Notes: generated by a model not told the origin, from the sequence alone. 64,000 bases of DNA from AP-15 sp963799085 (GCA_963799085.1 CAWCWA010000020.1:1-64000), one strand, 5' to 3'; shown: positions 38,335 to 48,696, counted from the stretch's first letter. Made by a program: numbers and translations.

Positions 38335-38988
38335 CTAGAACTCCATTTCGAGTTCCTCGAGCTGGTCGGGTTCGGTCATCGCCGCTTCGCGCCATGCGAC
38401 CATCTCCGGCCAGGCGAGGATGTGCTCGCAATAGGCCGCGCACGCGCCGGCCATCTTTACGTCATAGGTCTGGAAGCGGGTCACGACCGGCGCGTACATC
38501 GCATCCGCCATCGACAGTTTCCCGAAAAGATAGGGCCCCTTGTGCGCGGCGAGGCATTCGCTCCAGATCGTTGCGATGCGGTCGATGTCGGCCTGCGCGC
38601 CCGACCACACCTTGAAGCCCGGATGCCGCGCCTTCAGGTTCATCGGCAGGGCCGAGCGCAGATTGGTGAAGCCCGAATGCATCTCGCCGCAGATCGAACG
38701 GCAGCGCGCGCGGGATTTGATGTTGGCGGGCAGCAGACCGGCCTGCGGCGCCACCTCGTTCAGATATTCGGCGATCGCCAAGGTGTCCCACACCCGGATG
38801 CCGTCGTGGATCAAGCACGGCACCAGGATCGACGGCGACAACAATAAGAGTTCGGCGCGGTTGCCGGGGTCGTCGACCGGCACCACCTCTTCGGCGAAAT
38901 CGAGATCGGCCATCCGGCACAGCAGCCAGCCGCGCAATGACCATGACGAATAGTTCCTGCTGCTGATCGTGAGAACGGCGCGCGTCAT
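38335..38988 (-). CDS. Glutathione S-transferase family protein
   Basis: 217 residues from ATG 38988 (an earlier start lacks support). Thioredoxin-fold N-terminal half with ISSRNYSSWSLRGWLLCRMA, the cis-Pro motif ILVPCLIHD and VWDTLAIAEYLNEV for glutathione contacts. All-helical C-terminal half with LFGKLSMADAMYAPVV. Complete. Confidence 0.85.
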   Translation of the reverse strand: MTRAVLTISSRNYSSWSLRGWLLCRMADLDFAEEVVPVDDPGNRAELLLLSPSILVPCLIHDGIRVWDTLAIAEYLNEVAPQAGLLPANIKSRARCRSICGEMHSGFTNLRSALPMNLKARHPGFKVWSGAQADIDRIATIWSECLAAHKGPYLFGKLSMADAMYAPVVTRFQTYDVKMAGACAAYCEHILAWPEMVAWREAAMTEPDQLEELEMEF

Positions 38989-39163
38989 CGGCGTCCTCCT
39001 TCCCCTATCCTTAGCTATGTCGGGCCGGCATGCAATCCGGCGGCCATCGCGGTGCATCAAAGCATATCGCGTTGCAGCATAAAATCCATTATCCTTCAGG
39101 TTCTCGCCCGGTGGTTTATCTACCGCCGCATCCCACAGCCCAGGACATGATCGGCGCCGCCCG

Positions 39164-40381
39164 ATGATCTATGAGGGGTTCCAGACATATTGCGACATCG
39201 CCGGTCCGGTTCGGGCCGTGGCCGACATCGCGGCGGCGGCGTTGCGGCAGCCGCTGCCTGGCATCTCGCGCGTTACGGTCATGCGCGCAATCGCCGCCCT
39301 CTACGAGATCGTCGCCCGCGCCGGCCTCAGTCACCGGCGCCCGGCCTACGGCATCGACGAAGTCCGGATCGGCGGCCAAGCCGTCGCGGTGCGCGAAACG
39401 GCAATGCACCGCACGCCCTTCTGCACGCTTCTGCATTTCGAGAAGAATTGGCCGACGCCGCAGCCGCGCGTGCTGCTGGTGGCGCCGATGTCGGGCCATT
39501 TCGCGACCCTGTTGCGCGGCACCGTCAGAACCATGTTGTCCGACCACGACGTCTACATCACCGATTGGCACAATGCCCGCGACGTCGGCTGGCGCGACGG
39601 CGAGTTCGGTTTCGACGACTTCATCGATCATCTGATCACGTTTTTCGAGGTAATGGGGCCGGGCGCTCATGTCGTGGCCGTGTGCCAGCCCTGTGTGGCG
39701 GTGCTGGCAGCGGTGGCGGTGATGGCCGAGGACGCGCACCCGGCCCAGCCTCGCAGCATGACGCTGATGGCAGGCCCGATCGACACGCGGGTCAATCCGA
39801 CCGAGGTCAACCGGCTGGCCTCGAGCCGCCCGGCTTCATGGTTCGAGCGCAATCTGATCAGCGCCGTGCCGTTGCGCTATGCCGGCGCGTTGCGGCGGGT
39901 CTATCCGGGGTTTTTGCAGCTTGCCGCTTTTATGAGCATGAACCTCGACCGCCATCTGAAGGCCCAGGTTGATCTGTTTCAGCATCTTGCCAATGGCGAG
40001 GAGGACAAGGCGGCCGCGATCCGCCGGTTCTACGACGAATATCTGGCGGTCATGGATCTGCCGGCAGAATTCTATCTGCAGACCGTCAGCACCGTGTTCC
40101 AGGAACATGCGCTGCCATTGGGCAAGCTCGAATGGCACGGCCGCAGAGTCAACCCGCGGGCGATCCGCCGCACTGCATTATTAACCGTCGAGGGCGAACG
40201 CGACGACATTTGCGCCGTCGGCCAGACACTGGCCGCCCAGGAATTGTGCAGCAATCTGCGCCCGTTCATGAAGCGCCATCATGTGCAGACCGGGGTCGGT
40301 CATTACGGCGTCTTCAACGGGCAGCGCTGGAGCGGGTTTATCTATCCGCTGCTGCGCAACATGACCTACGCCAGCGATTGA
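39164..40381 (+). CDS. phaZ: Intracellular polyhydroxyalkanoate depolymerase (PhaZ-like)
   Basis: 405 residues of the intracellular PHB depolymerase family, which degrades stored polyester granules. The nucleophile is the Cys in VCQPCVAVLAA, as in family members that use Cys in place of Ser. The conserved GPIDTRVNPTEVNRLA and MSMNLDRHLKAQVDLF blocks and C-terminal VGHYGVFNGQRW (His) match the family. Full length. Confidence 0.85.
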   Translation: MIYEGFQTYCDIAGPVRAVADIAAAALRQPLPGISRVTVMRAIAALYEIVARAGLSHRRPAYGIDEVRIGGQAVAVRETAMHRTPFCTLLHFEKNWPTPQPRVLLVAPMSGHFATLLRGTVRTMLSDHDVYITDWHNARDVGWRDGEFGFDDFIDHLITFFEVMGPGAHVVAVCQPCVAVLAAVAVMAEDAHPAQPRSMTLMAGPIDTRVNPTEVNRLASSRPASWFERNLISAVPLRYAGALRRVYPGFLQLAAFMSMNLDRHLKAQVDLFQHLANGEEDKAAAIRRFYDEYLAVMDLPAEFYLQTVSTVFQEHALPLGKLEWHGRRVNPRAIRRTALLTVEGERDDICAVGQTLAAQELCSNLRPFMKRHHVQTGVGHYGVFNGQRWSGFIYPLLRNMTYASD

Positions 40382-40402
40382 GAAGCGCGCCGGCGGGCGG
40401 GC

Positions 40403-40818
40403 TCAGGTCGCTTCGGCTGTCGCCGGGACCGCTACTTCCGCAGTGCCGAAATCAGCCGGAGCGATGATCTCCATGAATTCCATGTCGTCCGACCAGTCGT
40501 AGAGGCTGTGGACGATGCCCGGGCGCTGGTGCACGCAATCGCCGGCCTCGACGAGCGTGTCGACGCCGTCGTAATCGAATTGGCCCAGCCGCGGACCATG
40601 TAGACAACATGCACGTCGGCGGCGTGCTGGTGATAGCCGGTGCCTCCTACGGCCTCCGAACTCTTGCGCGCGGCGCGGACCAATTGCACCCGCAATCTGC
40701 CATGGGTGGCGCCGATGATGCCCATATCGCGATAGGCGAAAAACGCGCGCAGCCCGTCTTCCGCATAGCGCGCCTCGGAGTCACTCGCCTTCTGATGGCT
40801 GAACAAGGTATCGGTCAT
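40403..40818 (-). pseudogene. Cupin domain protein, one-base frameshift
   Basis: Starts MTDTLFSHQKASDSEARYAE and runs to VVYMVRGW, including the cupin metal motif GYHQHAADVHVVYM. The frame is then lost near 40594. Reading on in the next frame gives the missing second half FDYDGVDTLVEAGDCVHQRP, with LYDWSDDMEFMEII, ending at TGA 40403. One G missing in a G run (TGGGGCC to TGGGCC) would explain it. Confidence 0.7.
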
Positions 40819-40997
40819 TGCCTCGGCGCTCGCAATCATAGGGGCGGGGGCCGAACGATCGGTCGAAGCGGCGCCGGCACACCCGATCGGGGCTATTACA
40901 GCCACCACGATTGGTGCGACGCAATAGAAATCTAGATATTTGGAGCAGTAACAGCAGACATATCTTGATGCGTCGCACAATAGATGGGCAGATGCAT

Positions 40998-42161
40998 TCA
41001 AAGACTGCATTTGCTCCGCAAAGCGGCAATTTCCACGGTGCTGTAGCCGAGCTCGGCCAGTATCTCCTCTGTGTTCTCTCCCAATGCGACGGCAAAGGGC
41101 CGGGCGGCGGTTGCCGCGGCGGACATGCGAAACGGCGGGTTGAGGGCAAGAAAGCTGCCGCCGGCGTCGCGGATTTCGCCAAAGGCCTCGCGGTGCGCGA
41201 GCTGCGGGTCGGCCATCGCCTCCTTGACGGTGCGGTAGGGCGAGGACGGCACGCCGTTCCGGTCGAAGATCGCCTGGACCTCGGCTGTCGTATGCTGTTT
41301 CGACCACAATTCGAGTTCGTCGACGAGATCTCCCCAGTGGCGCCGTCGATCGGCGTATTGCGCGAACCGCGGGTCGCTGATCCAGCCCCGATTGCCGCTG
41401 GCGATCGCGAGGTTCTGAAAGGTGCGCTCGCTCGCCACCGCCAGCATGATGTAGCCGTCCCGGGTCGCGATCGGGCCGAAGATCGGCCGGCCGGGCGGCG
41501 CCACGGCAAACTGCGCCGCTTGGATCTCGCTGAGGGTCAGGGTCAGCATGCTTTCGAGCATCGAGACGTCGATCATCTGCCCCTCGCCCGTGACCTGGCG
41601 CTGGTAGAGGGCCGCCATGATGGCGCCGAAGGCATAGGCGCCGGTCAAGACGTCGGCGATGAAGATGCCGCAGTAATCGGGCCGGCGCGCTTCCTCCTGG
41701 TGCGCGATCTGAGCGAGGTCGTAGCCCGAGGAGGCGTGGATCACCGGCGCATAGGCCGGCAGCTCGGCCGAGGGTCCGGTCTGGCCATAGCCGGAGATCG
41801 CGCAATAGACGATGTCGGGCTTGATCTCGCGCAGCGCCGCGTAATCGAGGCCGAAGCGCCGCATGACCCCCGGCCGGAAATTCTCGACGACGATGTCGGC
41901 GGTGGCGGCGAGACGGCGTGCGACTTCCACCCCCTCGGGCGATTTCAGATCGAGCGTGATGCTCTTCTTGCCGGCGTTCAGTTGCCCGAAGCTGGTGCTG
42001 GCGCCTTCGCGCAGCGGCGGACGGGTGCGCATCATGTCGCCCTCGGGCGCCTCGATCTTGATCACCTCGGCGCCGAGATCGGCCAGCATCCGCCCGCAAT
42101 GCGGCCCGGCGATCGTCGTTGTGAAATCGAGCACGCGCACCCCGTCCAAAGCGCTTTTCAT
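40998..42161 (-). CDS. CaiB/BaiF family CoA transferase
   Basis: 387-residue family III CoA transferase. LDFTTTIAGPHCGRMLADLG, the catalytic Asp in FIADVLTGAYAFGAIMAALY and GQMIDVSMLESM are typical. These enzymes move CoA between organic acids in aromatic or short-chain acid catabolism. Complete, start ATG 42161. Confidence 0.9.
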   Translation of the reverse strand: MKSALDGVRVLDFTTTIAGPHCGRMLADLGAEVIKIEAPEGDMMRTRPPLREGASTSFGQLNAGKKSITLDLKSPEGVEVARRLAATADIVVENFRPGVMRRFGLDYAALREIKPDIVYCAISGYGQTGPSAELPAYAPVIHASSGYDLAQIAHQEEARRPDYCGIFIADVLTGAYAFGAIMAALYQRQVTGEGQMIDVSMLESMLTLTLSEIQAAQFAVAPPGRPIFGPIATRDGYIMLAVASERTFQNLAIASGNRGWISDPRFAQYADRRRHWGDLVDELELWSKQHTTAEVQAIFDRNGVPSSPYRTVKEAMADPQLAHREAFGEIRDAGGSFLALNPPFRMSAAATAARPFAVALGENTEEILAELGYSTVEIAALRSKCSL

Positions 42162-42288
42162 CCGCTGCTCCCCTCGCCTGCCGCCGCATCCCGCCGACGC
42201 TCTATCCCTTTACCGGTTGTTAGCGCCAGCTTGCAATTTCCGCCCTCGGGTGCCAAGAGAGCGGCCGGGATTGAGAGGGAGGATCGAC

Positions 42289-43050
42289 ATGGCGTTTCGC
42301 AATATTCAGGCGGGGATGGCGAGCTATCGCGGGCATGGCGGGGCGCGCGGCGACGCATATTACGCGCATCCGACGAACGAGGGGCCGCATCCGGGCGTCG
42401 TCGTGATCCACCACATGCCGGGCTGGGACGAGTGGACCTGCGAGGTCGCGCGCAAATTCGCCCATCACGGCTATGCCGCGGTGGCGCCGAGCCTTTATTT
42501 CCGCGTCGGCGACGGGGCCGAGGACGCGGTCGTCGCCAAGGTGCGCGAGGCGGGCGGGGTTCCCGACGAGCAGATGCTCGGCGATGTGACGGGGGCGATC
42601 GATTTTCTGCGCTCGCAGCCGCACGCCAGCGGCAAGGTCGGGGTCATCGGCTTCTGCTCCGGCGGGCGCCAGACCTATCTCGTCGCCGGCAAACTCTCGC
42701 ATCTGATCCAGGGGGCGGTCGATTGCTGGGGCGGCAACGTAATCGTCGATGACAAGTCGCGGCTGAGCGCGGCGCAGCCGGTGGCGCCGATCGAATACAC
42801 CTCGGGGATCGCCTGCCCGCTCCTTGGCCTCTTCGGCAACGAGGACCCCAACCCGACGGCCGACCAAGTCAACCGCACCGAAGCTGAGTTGAAGAAGCAC
42901 GGCAAGAATTACGAATTCCACCGCTATGACGGCGCCGGCCATGCCTTCTTCGCGCATTACCGGCCGAACTACCGGCCGGAGCAGGCGGTCGACGGCTGGC
43001 ACAAGGTCTTTGCCTTCTTCCACAAGCATCTGGGCGCGCCGCGCAGCTAG
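42289..43050 (+). CDS. Dienelactone hydrolase family protein
   Basis: 253 residues, alpha/beta hydrolase with a Cys nucleophile in VIGFCSGGRQTYL as in dienelactone hydrolase. Acid and His: GNEDPNPT and GAGHAFFAHY. GAGAGGGAGG precedes ATG 42289. Divergent from the CoA transferase; the pair suggests ring-cleavage product metabolism. Confidence 0.85.
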   Translation: MAFRNIQAGMASYRGHGGARGDAYYAHPTNEGPHPGVVVIHHMPGWDEWTCEVARKFAHHGYAAVAPSLYFRVGDGAEDAVVAKVREAGGVPDEQMLGDVTGAIDFLRSQPHASGKVGVIGFCSGGRQTYLVAGKLSHLIQGAVDCWGGNVIVDDKSRLSAAQPVAPIEYTSGIACPLLGLFGNEDPNPTADQVNRTEAELKKHGKNYEFHRYDGAGHAFFAHYRPNYRPEQAVDGWHKVFAFFHKHLGAPRS

Positions 43051-43068
43051 CAGTTGTGTGACAGGCCG

Positions 43069-43200
43069 ATGATCGACGCCGCGATCGTCGGCCTCGGGCG
43101 ATAGGGCCGCACTTTCGTCAACGTGGTCCAGGCGAAGGGCGGCCGGCTGCGCCTTGCCCGCACGGTCAGCCGCGACCTGGCGCTGACCCCGGCCGGGGTT
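43069..43200 (+). pseudogene. Gfo/Idh/MocA oxidoreductase N-terminal fragment
   Basis: Encodes MIDAAIVGLGR, then TAG where Trp is usual, then GRTFVNVVQAKGGRLRLART and VSRDLALTP. This is the first Rossmann strand-helix of an NAD-dependent oxidoreductase (GxGRWG) and then stops matching. Only about 45 codons remain. Confidence 0.55.
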
Positions 43201-43256
43201 GGCGGGCGGGGCGCGATCGGCCACATTAGGCTCGCAGGCGCATCGAGGATTTGTAA

Positions 43257-44937
43257 TGGCGAGCGAGAGGGCGGCGGAGGCCGGGCGTGATTTCATCCGC
43301 GACATCATCGAGGCCGATCTCGCAGCCGGGCGCACGCGGCAGGTCGTGACCCGGTTTCCGCCCGAGCCCAACGGCTATCTCCATATCGGCCACGCCAAGT
43401 CGATCTGCCTCAATTTCGGCGTCGCGCAGGAATATGGCGGCCGCTGCCATCTGCGCTTCGACGACACCAACCCGACCCGCGAAGAGCAGGAATACATCGA
43501 CGCGATCGAAGCCGACGTGCGCTGGCTCGGTTTCGACTGGGGACCGCCACCTCTATCACGCCTCCGATTATTTCGAGCAGCTCTACGACTGGGCCGAGCA
43601 CCTGATCCGCCACGGCCACGCCTATGTCGACGACCAGTCGCCGGACGAGATCCGCGCCGCGCGCGGCACGCTGACCGGGCCCGGGCATGACAGCCCTTAT
43701 CGCAACCGCTCGGTCGCGGAGAACCTCGATCTCTTCCGTCGCATGCGCGCCGGCGAATTCCCGAACGGCGCGCGGGTGCTGCGCGCCAGGATCGACATGG
43801 CGTCGCGGCAACATCAATCTGCGCGACCCGGTGCTCTATCGCATTCTGCATGCCGAGCATCCGCGCACCGGCGATCGCTGGTATATCTATCCGACATACG
43901 ATTTCGCGCACGGCCAGTCGGATGCGATCGAGGGTGTCACGCATTCGATCTGCACGCTCGAATTCGAGGATCATCGGCCGCTCTACGACTGGCTGATCGA
44001 GCACCTGCCGGCGCCCTCGCGGCCGCGGCAGTACGAGTTCGCCCGGCTCAACCTCGGCTATACGGTATTGTCGAAGCGGGTTTTGACGCGGCTTGTCGCC
44101 GAGGGCCATGTCATGGGCTGGGACGACCCGCGCATGCCGACATTGGCCGGGCTGCGCCGGCGCGGCGTGCCGGCCGGCGGCGATCCGCGAGTTTGCCCGC
44201 AGTGTCGGCGTGGCGCGGGCCAACAGCATCGTCGGGCTCGACATGTTCGAGCACGCCGTGCGCGACCACCTGAACCGCACGGCCGCAGCGCCGCATGGCG
44301 GTCTTGCGGCCGTTGAAGCTGGTCGATCGACAACTATCCCGAGGGCCAGACCGAGGATCTCGACGCGGTCAACCACCCCGACGACCCGGCGGCCGGCACG
44401 CGGCGCATTGCGTTCGGCCGCGAACTCTACATCGAACGCGACGATTTCATGGAGCATCCGCCCAACAAGTTCTTCCGCCTGTCGCCGGGGAGCGAGGTGC
44501 GGCTGCGCTATGCCTATCTCGTGACCTGCCGCGAGGTCGTCAAAGACACTTCAGGCGCGGTCGTCGAATTGCGCTGCAATTATGACCCGGCGAGCCGCGG
44601 CGGCAACGCGCCCGACGGACGCAGGGTGCGCGGCACGATCCACTGGGTGTCGGCGGCGCATGGGCTGCCGGCCGAGATCCGGCTTTACGGGACGCTCTTC
44701 GCGCGGCCTGATCCGGGTGCGGCCGGCGACGTGATGGCGGATCTCAACCCGAATTCGCTTGAGGCGGTTTCCGGCTTTGTCGAGCCGGCGCTCGCCGACG
44801 CCGTAGTCGGCGAGGCGGTGCAGTTCGAGCGGCAGGGCTATTTCTGCCCCGATTCCATGTCGGAGCCCGGAAAGCTCGTCTTCAACCGCACGGTCGGTCT
44901 GCGCGACAGCTGGGCCAAGGCGCAAGGAAGCCGCTAG
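43257..44937 (+). pseudogene. glnS: Glutaminyl-tRNA synthetase with about five frameshifts
   Basis: Nearly all of a ~560-residue GlnRS is present, in shifting frames. Start MASERAAEAGRDFIRD; HIGH-type motif PEPNGYLHIGHAKSICLNF; FDDTNPTREEQEYIDAI; VLSKR as KMSKS-type motif; MGWDDPRMPTLAGLRRRG; C-terminal anticodon-binding part ERDDFMEHPPNKFFRLSPG to the end DSWAKAQGSR. Indels lie near 43543 (loss of two bases), 43805, 44175, 44286 and 44323 (each one extra base). The residues between them are well conserved and lack nonsense codons. Many alphaproteobacteria lack GlnRS and use the GatCAB amidotransferase route, so loss may be tolerated. Recent decay or sequencing error are both open. Confidence 0.85.
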
Positions 44938-45007
44938 ACTAACTGTCAGGGCGGGATGACCTCTCGTCTCAGCTACAAACCATCCGGTACGCTACCACAT
45001 CGGGAGT

Positions 45008-45290
45008 ATGGCCCAAAGAATCGACGTTGACGAGCGGCTGAAGCAACTCTCGGCCAAGGGCGATGCCCTGGAGCGGCTGAACGCCGTGGTGGATTTCGAA
45101 CTGTTTCGAGCGGCTCTGGAGGGCGCCGCGCCGCGCTTGGACCGCTCGAAGAGCCTGCCCCTGGCCTGAACAGGGGGCGGCCGGCCGCCGTTGTCATGTG
45201 CTGATGTTCAAGACGCTCGTTCCGCAGTCGAGCCACAATCTGTCGGACGAGCGGACCGAATATCTGATCCGCGACCGGCTTGCGCGTTCC
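45008..45290 (+). pseudogene. IS5 family transposase remnant with hairpin insertion
   Basis: The 5' end of a transposase (MAQRIDVDERLKQLSAKGDA, then NAVVDFELFRAALEGAAPRL and DRSK). 24 extra bases follow (45152-45175), then GGRPP and, after further small losses, MFKTLV and LSDERTEYLIRDRLA. The rest of the element is gone. It lies far from the main IS cluster. Confidence 0.75.
45152..45175 (+). repeat. Hairpin element in IS5 remnant (AGCCTGYCC family)
   Basis: 24 bases beginning AGCCTGCCCCTGG, with CCCTG/CAGGG stem. It sits between the DRSK and GGRPP codons of the transposase and brings an in-frame TGA. The 3' flank is GGCGGCCG. Confidence 0.7.
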
Positions 45291-45521
45291 GGTCGATCGT
45301 CATCACGATCACCGGAATCGGTGATCACCTTCGGCCGGAATGGCTGTCGGCTGCGGTAACAGGATCGGGCCGCTCGCGTCGCGACGTGGCGGCGCGGGAC
45401 GGGCATTTGAAGCGGGTTGCGCCTTGCTGCCCGGCGGGATAGACCCGCGGGCCACTGCGTCCCGGACGGGACGGCGGCGGCTGATCTGTTGTCTGCCGTC
45501 AGAGAGTGTCGGGTTTGGTTG

Positions 45522-46655
45522 ATGACGTTTGCCGCAGACATGACGCCGGAGGCCAATCCGGTAGAACTTTTTCGCGCATTGCGCCGTCGGCGCAGGCTTT
45601 CGCGCGATCCAGCGCAGGAGCGGGCGATGGCGCGGCTGCAGCTTCTCTATCGCGCGCTGATCGACTACCGCCCCGCGCCGGCGCGGCAAAGCTGGCTCGC
45701 GCGGCTTCACCTCGTCGAGCACGGCAGCGCTGTGCCGCCGAAGGGTGTCTATATCTGTGGACCGGTCGGGCGCGGCAAGACGATGCTGATGGATCTATTC
45801 TTCGATTCCGCCCCGGTCGAGCGCAAGCGGCGGGTGCATTTCCACGGCTTCATGCTCGAAGTGCACGACCGCATCGAGCAGGAGCGGCGCGACAAGACAC
45901 CCGAGCCGATCGCCAAGGTCGCCGCCGACATCGCGCGGCAGGCGACGCTGTTGTGCTTCGACGAATTCCAGGTCGAGGACATCGCCGACGCGATGATCCT
46001 GGAGCGGCTCTTCACGGCGCTTTTCGAGGCCGGCATCGTCATCGTCGCGACCTCGAACCGGCCGCCCGACATGCTCTATGAGCACGGCCTCCACCGCGAC
46101 CGCTTTCTGCCGTTCGTGGCGCTACTGAAGGAAAAGCTCGACATGTTGGCGCTCGACGGCGGCCGCGACTACCGCCTGGCGCGGATGCGCGGGCAGCGGG
46201 TCTATTACCATCCGCTGGACGCGGCGGCGCGCGTGGCGCTCGAAAAGGCGTTTGCCGACTTGACCGACGGCGCCAAGGGCGCGCCGGCGACCCTCGTCGT
46301 CAAGGGGCGGATGCTGCGCGTGCCCCGCGCCGCGCGCAACGTCGCCTGGTTCGGATTCGCCGATCTGTGCGCCCAGCCGCTCGGCGCCGCCGATTACCTG
46401 GCGCTCGCCGAACGCTTTGCCGCGCTGATCATCGACGGCATTCCGCGGCTCGACCGCGACCGCCGCAACGAGGCTCGGCGCTTCAATATCCTGATCGACA
46501 CGCTCTATGACGCACGCACGCTGCTGGTGGCCTCGGGCGAGGTCCCACCCGATGAAATCTATGTCGCCGGCGACGGCGTCTTCGAATTTCAGCGCACGGT
46601 CTCGCGGCTGATCGAGATGCAGAGCGAGGACTACATCGCCGCCCGGCCCCTCTGA
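45522..46655 (+). CDS. zapE: Cell division ATPase ZapE (AFG1 family)
   Basis: 377 residues from ATG 45522 (MTFAADMTPEANPVELFRAL). P-loop GPVGRGKTMLMDLFFD, HFHGFMLEVHDRI, Walker B TLLCFDEFQVEDIADAMILE and sensor IVATSNRPPDMLYEHGLHR are all typical of AFG1/ZapE, an ATPase that acts at the Z-ring or in mitochondrial-type protein turnover. Full length. Longer in-frame starts reach into the IS remnant and are rejected. Confidence 0.9.
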   Translation: MTFAADMTPEANPVELFRALRRRRRLSRDPAQERAMARLQLLYRALIDYRPAPARQSWLARLHLVEHGSAVPPKGVYICGPVGRGKTMLMDLFFDSAPVERKRRVHFHGFMLEVHDRIEQERRDKTPEPIAKVAADIARQATLLCFDEFQVEDIADAMILERLFTALFEAGIVIVATSNRPPDMLYEHGLHRDRFLPFVALLKEKLDMLALDGGRDYRLARMRGQRVYYHPLDAAARVALEKAFADLTDGAKGAPATLVVKGRMLRVPRAARNVAWFGFADLCAQPLGAADYLALAERFAALIIDGIPRLDRDRRNEARRFNILIDTLYDARTLLVASGEVPPDEIYVAGDGVFEFQRTVSRLIEMQSEDYIAARPL

Positions 46656-46659
46656 CCGG

Positions 46660-47889
46660 TCAGGTTATCTTGACCCGCACCGCGGCCGCCGCCCTCGCGC
46701 CGCCGGCGTGAAACGAGCCGAGGAGCCAGCGAAAATAGCGGTATTGCAGGTCCTGGACGCAGTGGCCCGCGCCGGTGATTTCGGCATGGACGAAGTGTGG
46801 AGCAAACCGGCGTAGCGCCGAGAGCGTAAGTTCGTTGCTCACGATCGTGTCGTGGTCGCCGGTCATGACGAAGAGAGGCACCTGCAGGGCGCACAGGGAA
46901 TCTCGCAGCGGAAATTCGAGATCGGCGAAATAACGGCGCATGAAATTGAACAGCAATTCGCCGTTGGCCAAAGTCGCGACCAGCATCGGCGCCTGCTCGG
47001 CGGCCGGCAGCGCCAAGAGCATGCGGGCGCGGCGATCGGGCGCGCCGCTGCGGTCCCAATTGCGCACGCGGATCGAATCGACGAGCGCTTTGCTGAAGAA
47101 ATTGGCGGCCGCCGGGTTACTGCCGACCGCGGCGAAGATCTTGGTCAGCTGCTCCTCGAACGGGCTCGGGACCGGGGCCAATTCCTCGACGCCGCTCAAT
47201 GTCGGCGCCAGCAGGACGAGCGAGCGGGCGATCTCGGGGTGCCGCGCGACAAGGTCGATTGCGACTCGTGCACCATTGCTCCAGCCCAGGACGTCGAGCG
47301 GACCGCCGCCTTCGCTGTCGATCACCCTGGCGATATCGTCGGCGTCGCTCTCCGGATCGGTCGCGTCGCGCAAGCCGCCGGCGAAAAGGTCTGCGTGGCG
47401 CGTCTCGACGACCGTGATCCGGTATTTGTGCGAACGGTCGAGCAGCAGTTTCGACCAAGCGGCGAGCGGCACGCCGATGGCGGTGACGAGCAACAGCGGC
47501 CGCTCACCTCGATGGCCGACGAAATAACGCACGCCGTGAGCGGTGCGGCGCTCGTCATAACGGGCGCGGAAGCGCTCCGCGAAGGCTCCTCTGGCGAGCG
47601 GGTCGGGCCGCAACGGCAGCCGCCCCTGCGCTGCGGCAAACGCGTCGCGGGCGCTCTCGGCCAACATCCGCGCGGTCGGGTCGCAACCCGGCTCGGTGCT
47701 AAAGCGGACGCCGCGCGCTGCAAATCTTGATTGCGCGGCCGCGATCCAGTCGCTGCGCCGCTCCTCCTCGTTCCAGTCCGGGACAGACAACTCGAAGCGG
47801 GCGAGGTAACCCGGCTCACGGCGGATGATTTCGGCGACAGCGTCGTCGAGCAACCGGTCGAAGAGTGACCTCATTTCGGCCGTGCTCAC
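46660..47889 (-). CDS. Alpha/beta hydrolase with long N-terminal extension
   Basis: 409 residues from GTG 47889, which overlaps the TGA of the upstream hydrolase gene (GTGA). The C-terminal ~270 residues form an alpha/beta hydrolase: nucleophile in LDVLGWSNGARVAIDL, acid in VMTGDHDTIVS, His in ITGAGHCVQDLQ. The N-terminal ~140 residues are helical without known domain. Overlap suggests joint expression with the next gene upstream. Confidence 0.75.
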   Translation of the reverse strand: MSTAEMRSLFDRLLDDAVAEIIRREPGYLARFELSVPDWNEEERRSDWIAAAQSRFAARGVRFSTEPGCDPTARMLAESARDAFAAAQGRLPLRPDPLARGAFAERFRARYDERRTAHGVRYFVGHRGERPLLLVTAIGVPLAAWSKLLLDRSHKYRITVVETRHADLFAGGLRDATDPESDADDIARVIDSEGGGPLDVLGWSNGARVAIDLVARHPEIARSLVLLAPTLSGVEELAPVPSPFEEQLTKIFAAVGSNPAAANFFSKALVDSIRVRNWDRSGAPDRRARMLLALPAAEQAPMLVATLANGELLFNFMRRYFADLEFPLRDSLCALQVPLFVMTGDHDTIVSNELTLSALRRFAPHFVHAEITGAGHCVQDLQYRYFRWLLGSFHAGGARAAAAVRVKIT

Positions 47890-48696
47890 CGCGACCAATC
47901 GAAATCGGCGCTGGCGTCGGCCAGCAAATCGGGCCCGCACCAAGCCGCGATGCGCCCGTGCATAACGCCCGAAGGCTCGACCCGATAGCATGGCGACAGC
48001 ACCCCGGCCAGTCCCGCATCGAGCGCCCCAAGACGCCGGACGATCAGCCCCCCGACGGCGCGCGAAAACGGCCCGGTCTGGCGCTCGATGTAGACGACGC
48101 GTAAGGCGCCCGGCCGCCGAGGCTCGCCGGCGATGCGCTCGCCAAGCCAACGATCGATCGTTTCGAGGCCCCGCATCGGGTCGTCCGTCGCCGGATCACG
48201 CCCGTAGAGCCCGTCGAAAACATGCAGTTCGTTCGGCTGACGCTGAGCGCCCGTGATCACGTCCACCGCGGGCATGCCGCCCCCCGAATGCCCGGTCAGG
48301 ATGAAGCGGTCGAGCATCGGTGGCCGTATGCCCGCTATCGCCGCAAACTGCTCCAACGCGTAATCGATCAGCGGGTCGATGCCACCCGACAGCAGGGCGG
48401 GGAAATCGTACCACGTGGAGCGGATCCAATTGCCGCGGGGCACCACCGCCAAGGTCGGACGGGTTCGGCGCGCGAGGTCGAACTCCGCCGCGCGCCACCT
48501 TTTCGTCGAGCGTCATCGCCTCACGCTGTTGCGAGAAGCCGTGCAGATGAACGACAACATCGACGGACTTGGCATCGCGTGGGAGGTCGTTCCAGCGCAG
48601 GAACAGATCAGGCTGCGTCCCGGCATGCGACCGCAGCACCGGCGTGTCGCCGAGATAGGCCTCGCCGGGCGCCATCGCGGCGGTCACACCCATCAC
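47886..48696 (-). pseudogene. Serine hydrolase, one frameshift
   Basis: Start near 48696 (MMGVTAAMAPGEAYLGDTPV), reading VVVHLHGFSQQREAMTLDEK up to about 48480. The frame then changes and continues TLAVVPRGNWIRSTWYDFPA, with nucleophile motif ILTGHSGGGMPAVDV, to DWSR-stop at 47886. About 265 residues if joined. Secretion signal not clear. Confidence 0.65.

Noticed and set aside
40911..42752. 613-codon plus-strand open frame over the CoA transferase
   Set aside because: Antisense to CaiB/BaiF, which has full catalytic motifs; the frame has none.
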